46,484 nt of DNA from NCBI GenBank assembly GCA_943354965.1, contig CALRDN010000009.1:1-46484 (forward strand), read 5' to 3'. Under the pieces are notes generated by a model that searched no databases, was not told the origin of the DNA, and saw only the letters and a program-made list of their open reading frames with translations. The position numbers and the translations under genes were made by a program. Source of the DNA: Candidatus Peribacteria bacterium (GTDB lineage Bacteria > Patescibacteriota > Gracilibacteria > UBA1369 > UBA12463). Positions 1-7,945 of this stretch are shown one piece after another; position 1 is the stretch's first letter; each line of letters starts with the position of its first letter.

Positions 1-40
1 CCCTTACCAAGGGGGTGCTCTATCACTGAGCTACGACGGC
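1..40 (-). tRNA. tRNA-Thr (anticodon GGT), cut by the window edge
   Basis: Read on the minus strand, the 5' part of a tRNA is clear: a 7-base acceptor strand (34-40), TA at positions 8-9, a D arm with GCTC/GAGC, an anticodon stem of Cs and the loop TTGGTAA with anticodon GGT. The 3' half lies outside the window, so acceptor pairing cannot be checked. Confidence 0.88.
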
Positions 41-89
41 GTGTGGTGTGGTTGTGCAGGGCTTTTTGAGGGCCGGGGCAACGCTTCGG

Positions 90-118
90 AGTGTAGCAAA
101 AAAAGACGGGGGGTAAAA
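90..118 (-). promoter_or_regulatory. putative promoter of tRNA-Thr
   Basis: On the minus strand TTTTAC, 17 bases, then TACACT preceded by TGC (an extended -10). It would start transcription about 43 bases before the mature tRNA. Seen in sequence only. Confidence 0.4.
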
Positions 119-163
119 GGCGGTTTTTGTCCTAAGCTACTAAAAGTATTATGAAGCTGGGAT

Positions 164-192
164 TTGACAATTGAAAAATTCGGAGCATAGTT
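164..192 (+). promoter_or_regulatory. putative promoter, TTGACA-17-ATAGTT
   Basis: A perfect -35 box TTGACA (164-169) is followed after 17 bases by a weak -10 box (187-192). Predicted start near 199 gives a leader of about 23 bases before the ATG at 222. Confidence 0.5.
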
Positions 193-221
193 AATTTCAG
201 GATAGTTTTATTTTTTTGAGT

Positions 222-1139
222 ATGTATACGTCACTACAGGTTGCACATACGGAGGGATTAAATACAGATCAACGTGAGTTAGTGAACGATCTCGATGCGG
301 AAGTATGTACGCGCGAAATGTTGGGAGTATTGATTACGATGATGCATGAGATTGATGGACCTTTAGCGAAGAATAAGGATTTTGTTACTCGTGGTCAGCA
401 GGTTTTTACGTTTTTGCGTGAGCATGGTATTGATCTTTTCGATGGAGCTGATTTTATGCGGTGGAATAATATGGCTTGGATAGGAGCTTTGAAGCATTTG
501 CGTTCACAGGAATATGAAATTGATAATGGTATGATTTCATCGCAACATCCTCATATCGCTTATGTTGGTAAGCCGTTTGTGAAAGGCGAAATTGCAGAGA
601 GTGCCGGTGAAAGTCCGGATATACTTCCTTTTCTTCAGGATGATCTTCCGGAATTTAATTTCCAAAATCATACATTGGATACGCGCACACGTATCGCAAA
701 AGTAGGTGATTATCTTCACCTTACCGAGCATCCTCTTTTGACTTCGGATCATCCTCATTACACGCATTTTGTTCGAGATCGATTGGTTCCGAGAGCGGAG
801 GAGATTGTGTCAGCTTCTGTGGCGGCAGAGGGTAATCATATGTTGAAGAAATGGTTGAAAATTTGTGCGGCAAAAGGAAATCCAGGCGTGAGTGGGCATA
901 AAGATGTTTTTTTCCGTCAATTGGCGGGTATGCGAGAGGATAGGAATAATCTTTTTGCGACGGTTCGTTTTGCTGATCAGCACGTCTTAGGAGAGAGAGT
1001 GATGCATCCGAATGCTCGTGCACGTGATGTGAAAGCAGTGGTAGATCAGATCTCTTCCGCATTGCGCACCGCTTGGCAACACAAACATCGAGCCGGACAA
1101 GAATTGGTGGCTTCTCATTCGGGCAAGATTCGGTTTTGA
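222..1139 (+). CDS. hypothetical protein, 305 aa
   Basis: A long open frame with normal codon use and a promoter just upstream. I do not recognise the family. The protein looks soluble and mostly helical, with no signal peptide or membrane segment; the N-terminal 110 residues contain a helical region rich in Met and Leu, and the C-terminal third (from about residue 185) is basic. The frame can be extended two codons to a TTG at 216, but the ATG at 222 is the ordinary start and fits the promoter spacing. No Shine-Dalgarno site is visible, as for most genes here. It stands alone between tRNA-Thr (opposite strand) and tRNA-Trp. Confidence 0.75.
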   Translation: MYTSLQVAHTEGLNTDQRELVNDLDAEVCTREMLGVLITMMHEIDGPLAKNKDFVTRGQQVFTFLREHGIDLFDGADFMRWNNMAWIGALKHLRSQEYEIDNGMISSQHPHIAYVGKPFVKGEIAESAGESPDILPFLQDDLPEFNFQNHTLDTRTRIAKVGDYLHLTEHPLLTSDHPHYTHFVRDRLVPRAEEIVSASVAAEGNHMLKKWLKICAAKGNPGVSGHKDVFFRQLAGMREDRNNLFATVRFADQHVLGERVMHPNARARDVKAVVDQISSALRTAWQHKHRAGQELVASHSGKIRF

Positions 1140-1194
1140 AAGTAAACTTTTCCGATTCAGCCTTCTCGTGGTATGCTGGGCGGGCTTTCGATAT

Positions 1195-1268
1195 AGGGGC
1201 GTGGTGAAATGGTATCATACCGGTTTCCAAAACCGTTGTTGCGGGTTCGATTCCCTCCGCCCCTGCCA
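1195..1268 (+). tRNA. tRNA-Trp (anticodon CCA)
   Basis: Acceptor strands 1195-1201 and 1258-1264 pair perfectly over 7 bp; discriminator G at 1265 and an encoded CCA tail at 1266-1268. The anticodon loop reads TTCCAAA, giving CCA (Trp). The outer pair of the anticodon stem and one T-stem pair are mismatched, but the rest of the cloverleaf is sound. Confidence 0.9.
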
Positions 1269-1364
1269 GTGTTCAGCTTTGGTGGTTTTCTATGGATTTA
1301 TTTGACATAAATCATTTTTCTTGTTAATCTTTACTACTTAGTTATAGATATTTTTCCTCTCATT

Positions 1365-2057
1365 ATGTCTGATAAAGGTCTCCACGATAAGGTTACTGAA
1401 GCTGCGCAAGGGTTGCCAGTGTCTCCTCTGGGACGTGAGCATATCAATAGTGTTCTTGAACGTATTGGTAGTATTGAAAAAGCTACTGAAGAGGCGGTAT
1501 TTCGCGTGTTGCCTCTGCATGATCAGGATCGAGTTCGACTTCAGAATATGATTGATTTTCTCAAAAATCCTGAACTTTTGCGATTGGTCGATGAGGGGCA
1601 TGTGACGTTTGGCATGATTAAGCCTCGAACGCATGAGGCGAAATCTGGGACGACCGCTACGGATTCCGAGATTGCGCAGCAGGTCCATGAGGCCGTGAGT
1701 GAGCCCTTGAAGGTTCTGGCTTCTCAGGCATTTTGGATTTCTACCGAAGAGGCTGGTAAATTTTATGCACATTTGAAAAGCCGTCCTGAAATTTTTGATC
1801 GCGTAGCCGGATTTATGGCAAGTGGAGCGGTTACCGGACTTATTCTTTATTCAGAGGTTGGCAATGCTGTTCAGCAGTGGCGTCAGCAGATGGGTCCAAC
1901 GAATCCTACAAAATCATCCGAAGACGGTACGAGAAATACACTTCGTCATCGCTTTTCTGATACCATGGAAAATAATGTCGTCCATGGTTCTGATAGTATC
2001 GAGAATGTGAAAGTTGAGCTTGTCTTTTTGGCAGATCAGCTTCAGAAGATGCTTTAG
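1365..2057 (+). CDS. divergent nucleoside-diphosphate-kinase-like protein, 230 aa
   Basis: Residues about 80-220 match the NDK fold: an IKP segment (K86) for the phosphate-binding lysine, a Tyr at 134 in the helix that stacks on substrate, the family string MGPTNP at 176-181, and NVVHGSDS at 204-211 holding the catalytic histidine H207, followed by a conserved Glu (E218). Normal NDKs are 130-160 residues; here there is an 80-residue N-terminal helical extension and an insertion after the lysine (about 90-120). Family knowledge: NDK passes a phosphate between nucleoside triphosphates through phosphohistidine. A canonical NDK sits at 21308, so this is a second, specialised copy. All key residues look present, so activity is plausible; the extension suggests a regulatory or binding role (inference). 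Confidence 0.78.
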   Translation: MSDKGLHDKVTEAAQGLPVSPLGREHINSVLERIGSIEKATEEAVFRVLPLHDQDRVRLQNMIDFLKNPELLRLVDEGHVTFGMIKPRTHEAKSGTTATDSEIAQQVHEAVSEPLKVLASQAFWISTEEAGKFYAHLKSRPEIFDRVAGFMASGAVTGLILYSEVGNAVQQWRQQMGPTNPTKSSEDGTRNTLRHRFSDTMENNVVHGSDSIENVKVELVFLADQLQKML

Positions 2058-2072
2058 TTTATAGGTAGTATG

Positions 2073-2101
2073 TTGTAATTATTACTGTTTTGTGCTATAA
2101 T
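2073..2101 (+). promoter_or_regulatory. promoter abutting the start codon, TTGTAA-17-TATAAT
   Basis: TTGTAA (2073-2078), 17 bases, TATAAT (2096-2101) with TGC in front, then 6 bases to ATG 2108. The expected transcription start is the A of the ATG, giving a leaderless mRNA. Confidence 0.75.
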
Positions 2102-2107
2102 GTTTTT

Positions 2108-2761
2108 ATGAATACTAGTATGGGTGGTCTACAAAATACGGACAATATTGATACTCAAGTGCCATTACCTCTTATCAACGAGAGCGCAGTTCATGATCAT
2201 TTTCGATATAGGGATGATTCCGAGAAGATTCCTTCATGCATTGCATTTTCTAAGAAGCTTTTACCTTTTCTGCCGCCTGATGAGAGGGAGGTGTTTGCGG
2301 CTGATCCTGTTGGATTTGTTTCGAAGCAATACTTGTTCCGTGGACTTACAATTGATAAGTATAATACGTTATTGGAGGATGGTCATTTCAAGCCTCAAGG
2401 GGGGCAGATGAACTCTAGAGCCGTATTTCTTTCCGACTCGCCTTTTGTAGCTGCTGAATACGGTGGATTTGTTGCGATGCTTGATCGAAGTCGATTGATT
2501 CATCATGATGCATCAGGTTTTGTAACTCCCGGTACCGAAGAATACAGATCACGATGCGATGCGTATCTTTCTCAATTTACTCCCGAAGAGAGACGCGAGG
2601 CGGTGTGGGATGTGGATAATGAGTTTGATATGGTGAGTTGCCCGAGAGACAAGACAAGTCCAGGTGAGCATATATATGCACTTCGAAAACCGCAGCCACT
2701 ATCCACCGTTACTGTTCTTTTTGTTCCCGAGGGAGGTGATTTTACTGTCGTTAAGCCTTAG
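2108..2761 (+). CDS. possible ADP-ribosyltransferase-fold protein, 217 aa
   Basis: I cannot assign a named family. Residues 75-130 have the pattern LFRGLT (R78) followed by a helix, then AVFLSDSPFVAAEYGG (S109, S111), and a strand with MLDRSR; a late segment with HIYALRKPQPLSTVTVLFV resembles the closing strands. This arrangement (Arg in the first strand, Ser/Thr in a strand leading to a helix with A..Y) recalls R-S-E class ADP-ribosyltransferases and related RNA 2'-phosphotransferase folds, but a clear catalytic Glu is not pinned down. Start: ATG 2108 is chosen because the promoter -10 box ends 7 bases before it; the upstream in-frame start would lie inside the promoter. No signal peptide. 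Its stop overlaps the converging PAP2 gene by 11 bases. Confidence 0.55.
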   Translation: MNTSMGGLQNTDNIDTQVPLPLINESAVHDHFRYRDDSEKIPSCIAFSKKLLPFLPPDEREVFAADPVGFVSKQYLFRGLTIDKYNTLLEDGHFKPQGGQMNSRAVFLSDSPFVAAEYGGFVAMLDRSRLIHHDASGFVTPGTEEYRSRCDAYLSQFTPEERREAVWDVDNEFDMVSCPRDKTSPGEHIYALRKPQPLSTVTVLFVPEGGDFTVVKP

Positions 2762-3440
2762 TTCTTTCTAAGAAGCTTTTTCCAATTTGGATGCCGATGA
2801 TGGAGCCGATGAGGGCGCCGGCGATGCCGTCGGAGAGCCAGTGAATGTTGGTAGAGACGCTGATGCCGATGTAGGCGGCGATGATGATGGAGATTAGTTT
2901 TATAGCTCTGTTTTTTCTGAAGAGCATCCAGAGGGTGAGGGCGATTGCGAAGGCGATGGTTGTGTGGCTGGATGGCCATCCCCAGAAAATTCCACCATCG
3001 AGGATTCCGAAATGAAATTCTCTGCTGAGAGCGTCTACATTGATAATTTGGTTGTTGGTGATGTTGTTGAACAGGGCACTTTCGTGAATATTCGGATGTG
3101 CTCTTCCGGTAAATGCTTTGTACGATGATGAGATGATCCAGCCCATCATTACCGCTTGGATTACAGCATATGATGCGTTGATGCATGTTTTATTTTTTTC
3201 TATTTTGCCGATGAGATAGAGATAGAGCGGAAGGAGTATAGGGAGGAGACCGCCAATCATGGCGGCGGGAAGGAGAAGTGACTGTAAAATTTGGTTCTGT
3301 GTCGCGGAAAAATAGAGACTATCCAATCCGCTATTTACCGTAATAGTGGTGAGTAGTATCGCGAGGAGGTGAACATAGAGATTCTTCCCGGAAAATATCC
3401 CAATGGCGTTGTTTTTGAATTTGTAGAAGATGGTTTGCAT
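2751..3440 (-). CDS. PAP2-family membrane phosphatase, 229 aa
   Basis: A multi-pass membrane protein with about six hydrophobic helices and the three PAP2 phosphatase motifs: KAFTGRAHP (motif 1, K-x6-RP-like), GWPSSHT (motif 2, with the catalytic-dyad His) and SVSTNIHWLSDGIAG (motif 3, S-x5-H-x-x-SD). Such enzymes remove phosphate from lipid phosphates such as undecaprenyl diphosphate or phosphatidate at the membrane; the exact substrate cannot be read from sequence. The RP of motif 1 is replaced by RAHP, a small variation. It converges on and overlaps the preceding gene by 11 bases. No partner gene is adjacent. Confidence 0.88.
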   Translation of the reverse strand: MQTIFYKFKNNAIGIFSGKNLYVHLLAILLTTITVNSGLDSLYFSATQNQILQSLLLPAAMIGGLLPILLPLYLYLIGKIEKNKTCINASYAVIQAVMMGWIISSSYKAFTGRAHPNIHESALFNNITNNQIINVDALSREFHFGILDGGIFWGWPSSHTTIAFAIALTLWMLFRKNRAIKLISIIIAAYIGISVSTNIHWLSDGIAGALIGSIIGIQIGKSFLERTKA

Positions 3441-3492
3441 GGTGATGGTATTTTAGCGCAAGTGTGGCTTTGATTGAAGCTAATCTAGCTTG

Positions 3493-3521
3493 TTGTACAT
3501 ATTTTATATATGTGTTATTTT
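3493..3521 (+). promoter_or_regulatory. putative rpoD promoter, TTGTAC-17-TATTTT
   Basis: TTGTAC (3493-3498), 17 bases, TATTTT (3516-3521); predicted leader about 15 bases. The -10 box is weak and other AT-rich alternatives overlap. Confidence 0.35.
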
Positions 3522-3542
3522 TACTTTCCTTAAGCATTAATT

Positions 3543-4748
3543 ATGCCCGAAGTACTAGGCGATGATATTGATTTTGATGCTGCGGCTGCGGATCAATTTC
3601 CTGATGAGGGGCTTGATGCGGCTGATGGGATTTTGGGGATTGATGAAGACGATAACGGTGAGCCTACTCCTGAAGAGCTGGAGGAGTTGGAGGCTGATTT
3701 AGAGATTGATGAAGTTTCAGATAGTACTGATGACGAGGATGTTGTTGTCGTTGAGGATGATGTTCCAGCCGTTATTCCGGTTGTGCAAGATAGGGAGGAT
3801 GAGGTTAATTTTCATGATCCGAGGTCTCGTTTTGATCCAGTTGTAGCTTATTTGAAGGAGATTGGAAGAACACCATTACTTACAAGAGAAGCGGAGTTGG
3901 CGTTGGCTCTTCGGATGAGGGATGGTGACAGAAGTCCCGCTCCGTATAACAAGAAAAAGAGGCTGCGGAAGAAGTTGAGGAAGACTTATATCGCGCGACA
4001 GGAGTTGATTCGAGTGCAGGCGCGCGAGCATTTTACACGGGCAAATCTGCGCTTGGTGGTCAGTATTGCGAAAAAATATACGTCTTATGGTATTCCACTT
4101 CTTGATTTGATTCAGCAGGGAAATGAAGGTTTGCTTATTGCTGTCAGAAAGTTTGATCCCGATAGGGGATATAAATTTTCTACTTATGCGTGTTGGTGGA
4201 TTCGGCAATCGATATTTCGTGCTGCTACCAGTGAGGGAACGACTATTCGTATTCCTGATCATTCACGTGGGAAGCATCGAAAAATGACAAAAGTAGTTTC
4301 TCGTCTTACTCAGGAGAGGGAGGGCGTTGCACCAACTTTTGGGGAGATTGCTGCGCAGATGGAGGGTATGAATGCGGTGGCGGTTGAGGCTCTTTATTTC
4401 CGTGATCGTCTTACGCAGACGGTATCTCTTTCGGCACCTCTCACGGGTGATGGTGATATTTCACTCCTGGATGTTTATTCTCCAAAAAATCAGGTTTCTC
4501 CTGAGGTGGCAGCAATTTCTACAAATCTTCAGGAACATGTTGCCCGTATTCTCAATGAAAAGTTGAGTCCAAGAGAGGCTACCATTATTTCTATGCGTTT
4601 CGGGTTGAATGGTTATCCAGAGATGACACTCGAAGAGATTGGTATGCAATTTAATGTAACGCGTGAACGTATTCGTCAGATTGAAGCCAAGGCTATCATC
4701 AGATTAAGGGCTCGTCTTCGGGCTCTTACTATCGCCTCAATGGACTGA
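3543..4748 (+). CDS. rpoD: RNA polymerase primary sigma factor (RpoD-type), 401 aa
   Basis: Order of regions: a strongly acidic 95-residue N-terminus in place of region 1.1; region 1.2 (about 97-130, DPVVAYLKEIGRTPLLTREAE); regions 2.1-2.4 (about 165-232, with ANLRLVVSIAKKY, DLIQQGNEGLLIAVRKFDP and YACWWIRQS); region 3; and region 4.2 at about 361-392 with the helix-turn-helix TLEEIGMQFNVTRERIRQIEAKA that reads the -35 box. The region 4 match marks it as primary-type. Odd: in region 2.4 the position of E. coli T440 is Phe (F225) and the stretch after it (residues 226-249) differs heavily from the near-invariant sequence; the extended -10 residue E458 is Gly (G243) while H455 is kept. Monocistronic, no Shine-Dalgarno site. 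Confidence 0.93.
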   Translation: MPEVLGDDIDFDAAAADQFPDEGLDAADGILGIDEDDNGEPTPEELEELEADLEIDEVSDSTDDEDVVVVEDDVPAVIPVVQDREDEVNFHDPRSRFDPVVAYLKEIGRTPLLTREAELALALRMRDGDRSPAPYNKKKRLRKKLRKTYIARQELIRVQAREHFTRANLRLVVSIAKKYTSYGIPLLDLIQQGNEGLLIAVRKFDPDRGYKFSTYACWWIRQSIFRAATSEGTTIRIPDHSRGKHRKMTKVVSRLTQEREGVAPTFGEIAAQMEGMNAVAVEALYFRDRLTQTVSLSAPLTGDGDISLLDVYSPKNQVSPEVAAISTNLQEHVARILNEKLSPREATIISMRFGLNGYPEMTLEEIGMQFNVTRERIRQIEAKAIIRLRARLRALTIASMD

Positions 4749-4778
4749 AGGCGATGATGGCTGGAATGATGCGATTTG

Positions 4779-4807
4779 TTGCGCAATAGAGCCTAGATGC
4801 GTATCAT
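4779..4807 (+). promoter_or_regulatory. promoter abutting the start codon, TTGCGC-17-TATCAT
   Basis: TTGCGC (4779-4784), 17 bases, TATCAT (4802-4807), 6 bases, ATG 4814. The geometry predicts transcription starting on the ATG. Confidence 0.65.
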
Positions 4808-4813
4808 GTGCGT

Positions 4814-6136
4814 ATGAATCTTCGACGTAGTATTATATTTGGAGTGCTTGGTTTGAATTTTGTTCTGACGTTTATGCTCTGGAGACATGGGTCTTTTGAT
4901 CTCTTAACTTCCGGTATGACCGAGGATGGTTTGATTGCGTATGGTAGGCTTGGTGGGTTATTGGCGCAGTTGTTTATTGTTTTGGAATTGATACTTGTGA
5001 GTAGAATTACCTTCATTGAGCAGGAATTCGGACATATCCAGATGAATAAAATACATCGATTGGTGGGGTATTTTCTTCTTGGATTTTTCTTGGTACATCC
5101 TATTTTGTTAATTATGGGATATGCCGCGCAATCAAAGCAATCATTTATTGATCAGTTTGTAAATTTTCTTGTGAATTGGGAAAATGTTTTTTTGGCTTTT
5201 GTCGGTCTGATATTGTTTATCGCACTTATTGTTTTCTCCATCGCTATTATCCGACGCAAGGTTCGGTATGAGACGTGGTATGTGGCGCATCTGGGCATGT
5301 ACATCGCGATTGTTTTGTCGTTTGTGCATCAGACGGAGCTTGGGGATTTTGTGGACAACGCCGGATGGACGATATATTGGAATGTATTGAATCTTGGCGC
5401 GCTTGGATCGCTTTTTTTGTATCGTTTTGGCAGGCCCGCGTTGTGGTTTTATAAGCATCGATTTGTTATTCAAAAGGTTGTTCGCGAGGGTGGTGGTGTG
5501 ACGTCGTTGTATATTACGGGGAAAAATTTGGCACGATTTCATTTTCAACCCGGACAATTTGCGAACCTTCTTATTCTTTCCCGTAAGCACTTTTTTGCCC
5601 ATCCATTTTCTTTTTCTGCGGCACCGAATGGAGAGTACCTTCGTTTTTCTATCAAAGATTGCGGGGATTACACCTGCAAAGTTTGTCAGTGCGAGTTGGG
5701 AACGCATGTGATTATTGATGGACCACTTGGTGTTTTTACAGAGCGGAAGTCTGAGACCGATAAGTTTTTGTTGGTGGCGGGAGGTATCGGTATTACCCCT
5801 ATTCGAGCCCTTGCCGAAGCGCTTTCTCGAGAGGGGAGAGATGTGGTGCTTATGTACAGTGCTCGCACCAAAGAAGATTTGGTTTTTTATCAGGAACTCC
5901 AGAAACTTTCTTGTAACAGTACCTATATTCTGAGTAACGTTCCCGAGAGTGAGCGCCTGAGTGAATTTGAATATGGAAGAATTGATTTGGAGCAGATTCG
6001 CAAATCTGTTCCTGATTTTGCTCAGCGTGATGCCTATATTTGTGGCCCTGCTCCGATGATACTTTCGCTTGAGAGACAGTTGCGCGACGTGGGAGTACCG
6101 AGTGCGCAACTTCATTCTGAAATGTTTAAGATGTAA
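4814..6136 (+). CDS. ferric-reductase/NOX-like transmembrane flavocytochrome, 440 aa
   Basis: N-terminal half: about six membrane helices with two histidine pairs, H81/H95 (13 residues between) and H159/H172 (12 between), the spacing used for two b-type hemes in ferric reductases and NADPH oxidases. C-terminal half: a ferredoxin-NADP reductase-like module with an FAD motif HPFSFSAA (about 263-270), the nucleotide-binding GGIGITPI (about 323-330) and a late CGPAPM. Electrons would pass from NAD(P)H through FAD and heme across the membrane to iron, oxygen or another acceptor; the acceptor is unknown. A Cys-rich patch (residues 283-293, D-C-G-D-Y-T-C-K-V-C-Q-C) is unusual. ATG 4814 preferred over GTG 4808 because of the abutting promoter. 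The next gene starts 6 bases after the stop, so they are probably co-transcribed. Confidence 0.88.
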   Translation: MNLRRSIIFGVLGLNFVLTFMLWRHGSFDLLTSGMTEDGLIAYGRLGGLLAQLFIVLELILVSRITFIEQEFGHIQMNKIHRLVGYFLLGFFLVHPILLIMGYAAQSKQSFIDQFVNFLVNWENVFLAFVGLILFIALIVFSIAIIRRKVRYETWYVAHLGMYIAIVLSFVHQTELGDFVDNAGWTIYWNVLNLGALGSLFLYRFGRPALWFYKHRFVIQKVVREGGGVTSLYITGKNLARFHFQPGQFANLLILSRKHFFAHPFSFSAAPNGEYLRFSIKDCGDYTCKVCQCELGTHVIIDGPLGVFTERKSETDKFLLVAGGIGITPIRALAEALSREGRDVVLMYSARTKEDLVFYQELQKLSCNSTYILSNVPESERLSEFEYGRIDLEQIRKSVPDFAQRDAYICGPAPMILSLERQLRDVGVPSAQLHSEMFKM

Positions 6137-6142
6137 TTTTTT

Positions 6143-6907
6143 ATGAGACGAATATTTTTTATTTCTTTTATTGGTATTTCGCTTTTTGTCAGTGGATGTG
6201 CACAGCAAAATTTGCCTGTGGTTGTAAATAATAATGATACGTGGTCTCCATCAGGTATTCTTGAACATGGCTCGAGAGAGGCAAAAGTTGTGGCATTGAC
6301 CTTTGATGCCGATATGACGCCGAAGATGAAAAATGATCTGAAAACGGGAGTGGTGCAAAGTTGGTATGAGAAAGGGGTGATAGATATTTTAGAAAAAAAT
6401 CAGGTCCCTGCGACATTGTTTTTGACGGGTATGTGGGCGGAGATATATCCGGATGTTACTCGTGAGCTCGGGGCTAATCCACTTTTTGAAATTGGAAATC
6501 ATAGTTATGATCATGGTGCGTTTCACATGCCGTGTTATGGCTTGGGTGAGGTGAAAGATAGAAGTGATGAGGTCATGAAGACACAGGGGGTCCTGAAGGA
6601 ACTTGTTGGATATGCTCCAAAATATTTCCGTTTTCCAGGTGGTTGCGGGGCGTCGGATGATGTCGCCCTCGTTAGCCAACTCGGGCTCCAAGTCGTCGGC
6701 TGGGATGATATTTCCGGCGATGCTTATATCCGCGATCGTGCCGAACCGATTGTTACTCAGACGATTAAAAATGCTCAAAATGGTTCTATCATTGTCTTCC
6801 ACATGCATGGTGGTCACACCGCTCCTCAGACCGTTCATGCTCTTCAGGCGGTTATCGATGGATTGAGGAAGGAGGGATTTGGCTTTGTGAAGGTGTCGGA
6901 ATTGTAG
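6143..6907 (+). CDS. lipoprotein polysaccharide deacetylase (NodB domain), 254 aa
   Basis: A lipoprotein signal peptide ends in LFVSGC with C19 as the acylated residue. The NodB domain follows: TFDAD (D55, D57; usually TFDDG), the metal-binding HSYDH (H120, H124), RFPGG (R163), and HMHGG (H220, H222) as the final catalytic histidine motif. Family role: metal-dependent removal of acetyl groups from cell-surface polymers such as peptidoglycan or chitin-like glycans, here outside the membrane. The substitution of the first-motif sequence is within family variation. It lies 6 bases behind the flavocytochrome gene, an operon whose logic is not obvious. Confidence 0.87.
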   Translation: MRRIFFISFIGISLFVSGCAQQNLPVVVNNNDTWSPSGILEHGSREAKVVALTFDADMTPKMKNDLKTGVVQSWYEKGVIDILEKNQVPATLFLTGMWAEIYPDVTRELGANPLFEIGNHSYDHGAFHMPCYGLGEVKDRSDEVMKTQGVLKELVGYAPKYFRFPGGCGASDDVALVSQLGLQVVGWDDISGDAYIRDRAEPIVTQTIKNAQNGSIIVFHMHGGHTAPQTVHALQAVIDGLRKEGFGFVKVSEL

Positions 6908-6951
6908 GGTTATTTAGTATTTTAGCTTTATGCTAGATGTTTTGCTATATC

Positions 6952-6980
6952 TTGATATTTTGTCAAGTAACGTGTACTAT
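6952..6980 (+). promoter_or_regulatory. promoter abutting the start codon, TTGATA-17-TACTAT
   Basis: TTGATA (6952-6957), 17 bases, TACTAT (6975-6980), 7 bases, ATG 6988. Predicted leader of 0-1 base. Confidence 0.65.
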
Positions 6981-6987
6981 ATGCTCT

Positions 6988-7926
6988 ATGGAAAATATTG
7001 GACAATATAATGGTTATCAAATATCCCGCGGGGGAGGATTTATATATGATGTGCCGCAGATCTGTATTGATATGGGGCAACTTAGGAGAACTCCCTTTGC
7101 TGTTGATTATTTCCCAGGAGATACCAGGGAAGAGGAGGTACATTTAGCGCTGCAGCCAATTTCTGCGGCTTCGTTGGCTTTCGAAAATAATCGCCTGAAG
7201 GTAGAGCAGGCACTTCAGGGAATAGCGAGCTCGGTTTTTGATAGATTTGATTTGCCGAGATTCGGAGGTATCGATATTGGAAGTGGAGCAACGGGAGCAA
7301 TGGTGCATCAGTTTCTTAAGCCCCTTATTAATGCTTCTTCCTGGTCAGAGGTTGATGTGAATCCTCATGCCGTTGCTGAGAATAGACGTCGTCATCCTGA
7401 CGCTAGAGTGTTTACCGGTTCATATTTGAATTTAGAACAAGCACAGGGATTGCCCGCGAAGGTTGATATGATTACAGGACTTTCTTCGCTCGATTCTACT
7501 CAATTTATTCCTAAAGCATTAGGGGAAATTCGAAAAAAATTACATGTCGGAGGGTTTCTTTTACATATTCAGGATGTACGTCCCGGCCTCGGAACGCCCA
7601 TACGGGAGCTCGAGCATATGGGGATCAAACCTCCTTTTGACGCGTATACCTTGCGCTCAAATGTTAATATTGAGGAACCTTTAGTTTATCAAACTCATGA
7701 AGGATTGTTGTCAGTTGGTGAATTATTTAAAAGAAATCTAGGCCGATTAATTGAAGAGCAACATGGTTTGCGTCTTTTGGTTAGTGATTGGTTTTCTGCA
7801 CGAAGAAATACTCCAGATCCTGCTAAAGGAGGAAGTGCTTATCATATGAATATACATCTTCGTGGTATTCCTCGACTTTTAGACGAGGTGTCGGTCGTGG
7901 TCACATTAGCGCAGAGGATTGCGTAA
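6988..7926 (+). CDS. SAM-dependent methyltransferase-like protein, 312 aa
   Basis: The centre of the protein has a Rossmann methyltransferase pattern: FGGIDIGSGATGAMV (motif I, SAM-binding glycine-rich loop), an acidic residue at the end of strand 2 in SEVDVNPHAV, VDMITGLSSLD at the strand 4 position and a helix then GGFLLHIQD at strand 5. The substrate is unknown. The N-terminal 85 residues and the C-terminal third are not recognised. ATG 6988 is preferred to the upstream GTG/ATG choices because the promoter overlaps those. Single gene, no Shine-Dalgarno site. Confidence 0.65.
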   Translation: MENIGQYNGYQISRGGGFIYDVPQICIDMGQLRRTPFAVDYFPGDTREEEVHLALQPISAASLAFENNRLKVEQALQGIASSVFDRFDLPRFGGIDIGSGATGAMVHQFLKPLINASSWSEVDVNPHAVAENRRRHPDARVFTGSYLNLEQAQGLPAKVDMITGLSSLDSTQFIPKALGEIRKKLHVGGFLLHIQDVRPGLGTPIRELEHMGIKPPFDAYTLRSNVNIEEPLVYQTHEGLLSVGELFKRNLGRLIEEQHGLRLLVSDWFSARRNTPDPAKGGSAYHMNIHLRGIPRLLDEVSVVVTLAQRIA

Positions 7927-7945
7927 TTTTGGCTTTGCATCTGGT

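Noticed and set aside
721-1230. 169-codon minus-strand frame reaching into tRNA-Trp
   Set aside because: It covers part of a good plus-strand gene and a tRNA; no protein-like pattern.
5141-6208. 355-codon minus-strand open frame
   Set aside because: It lies entirely opposite the flavocytochrome gene, has Lys/Arg/His-rich composition typical of an antisense frame and no domain pattern.
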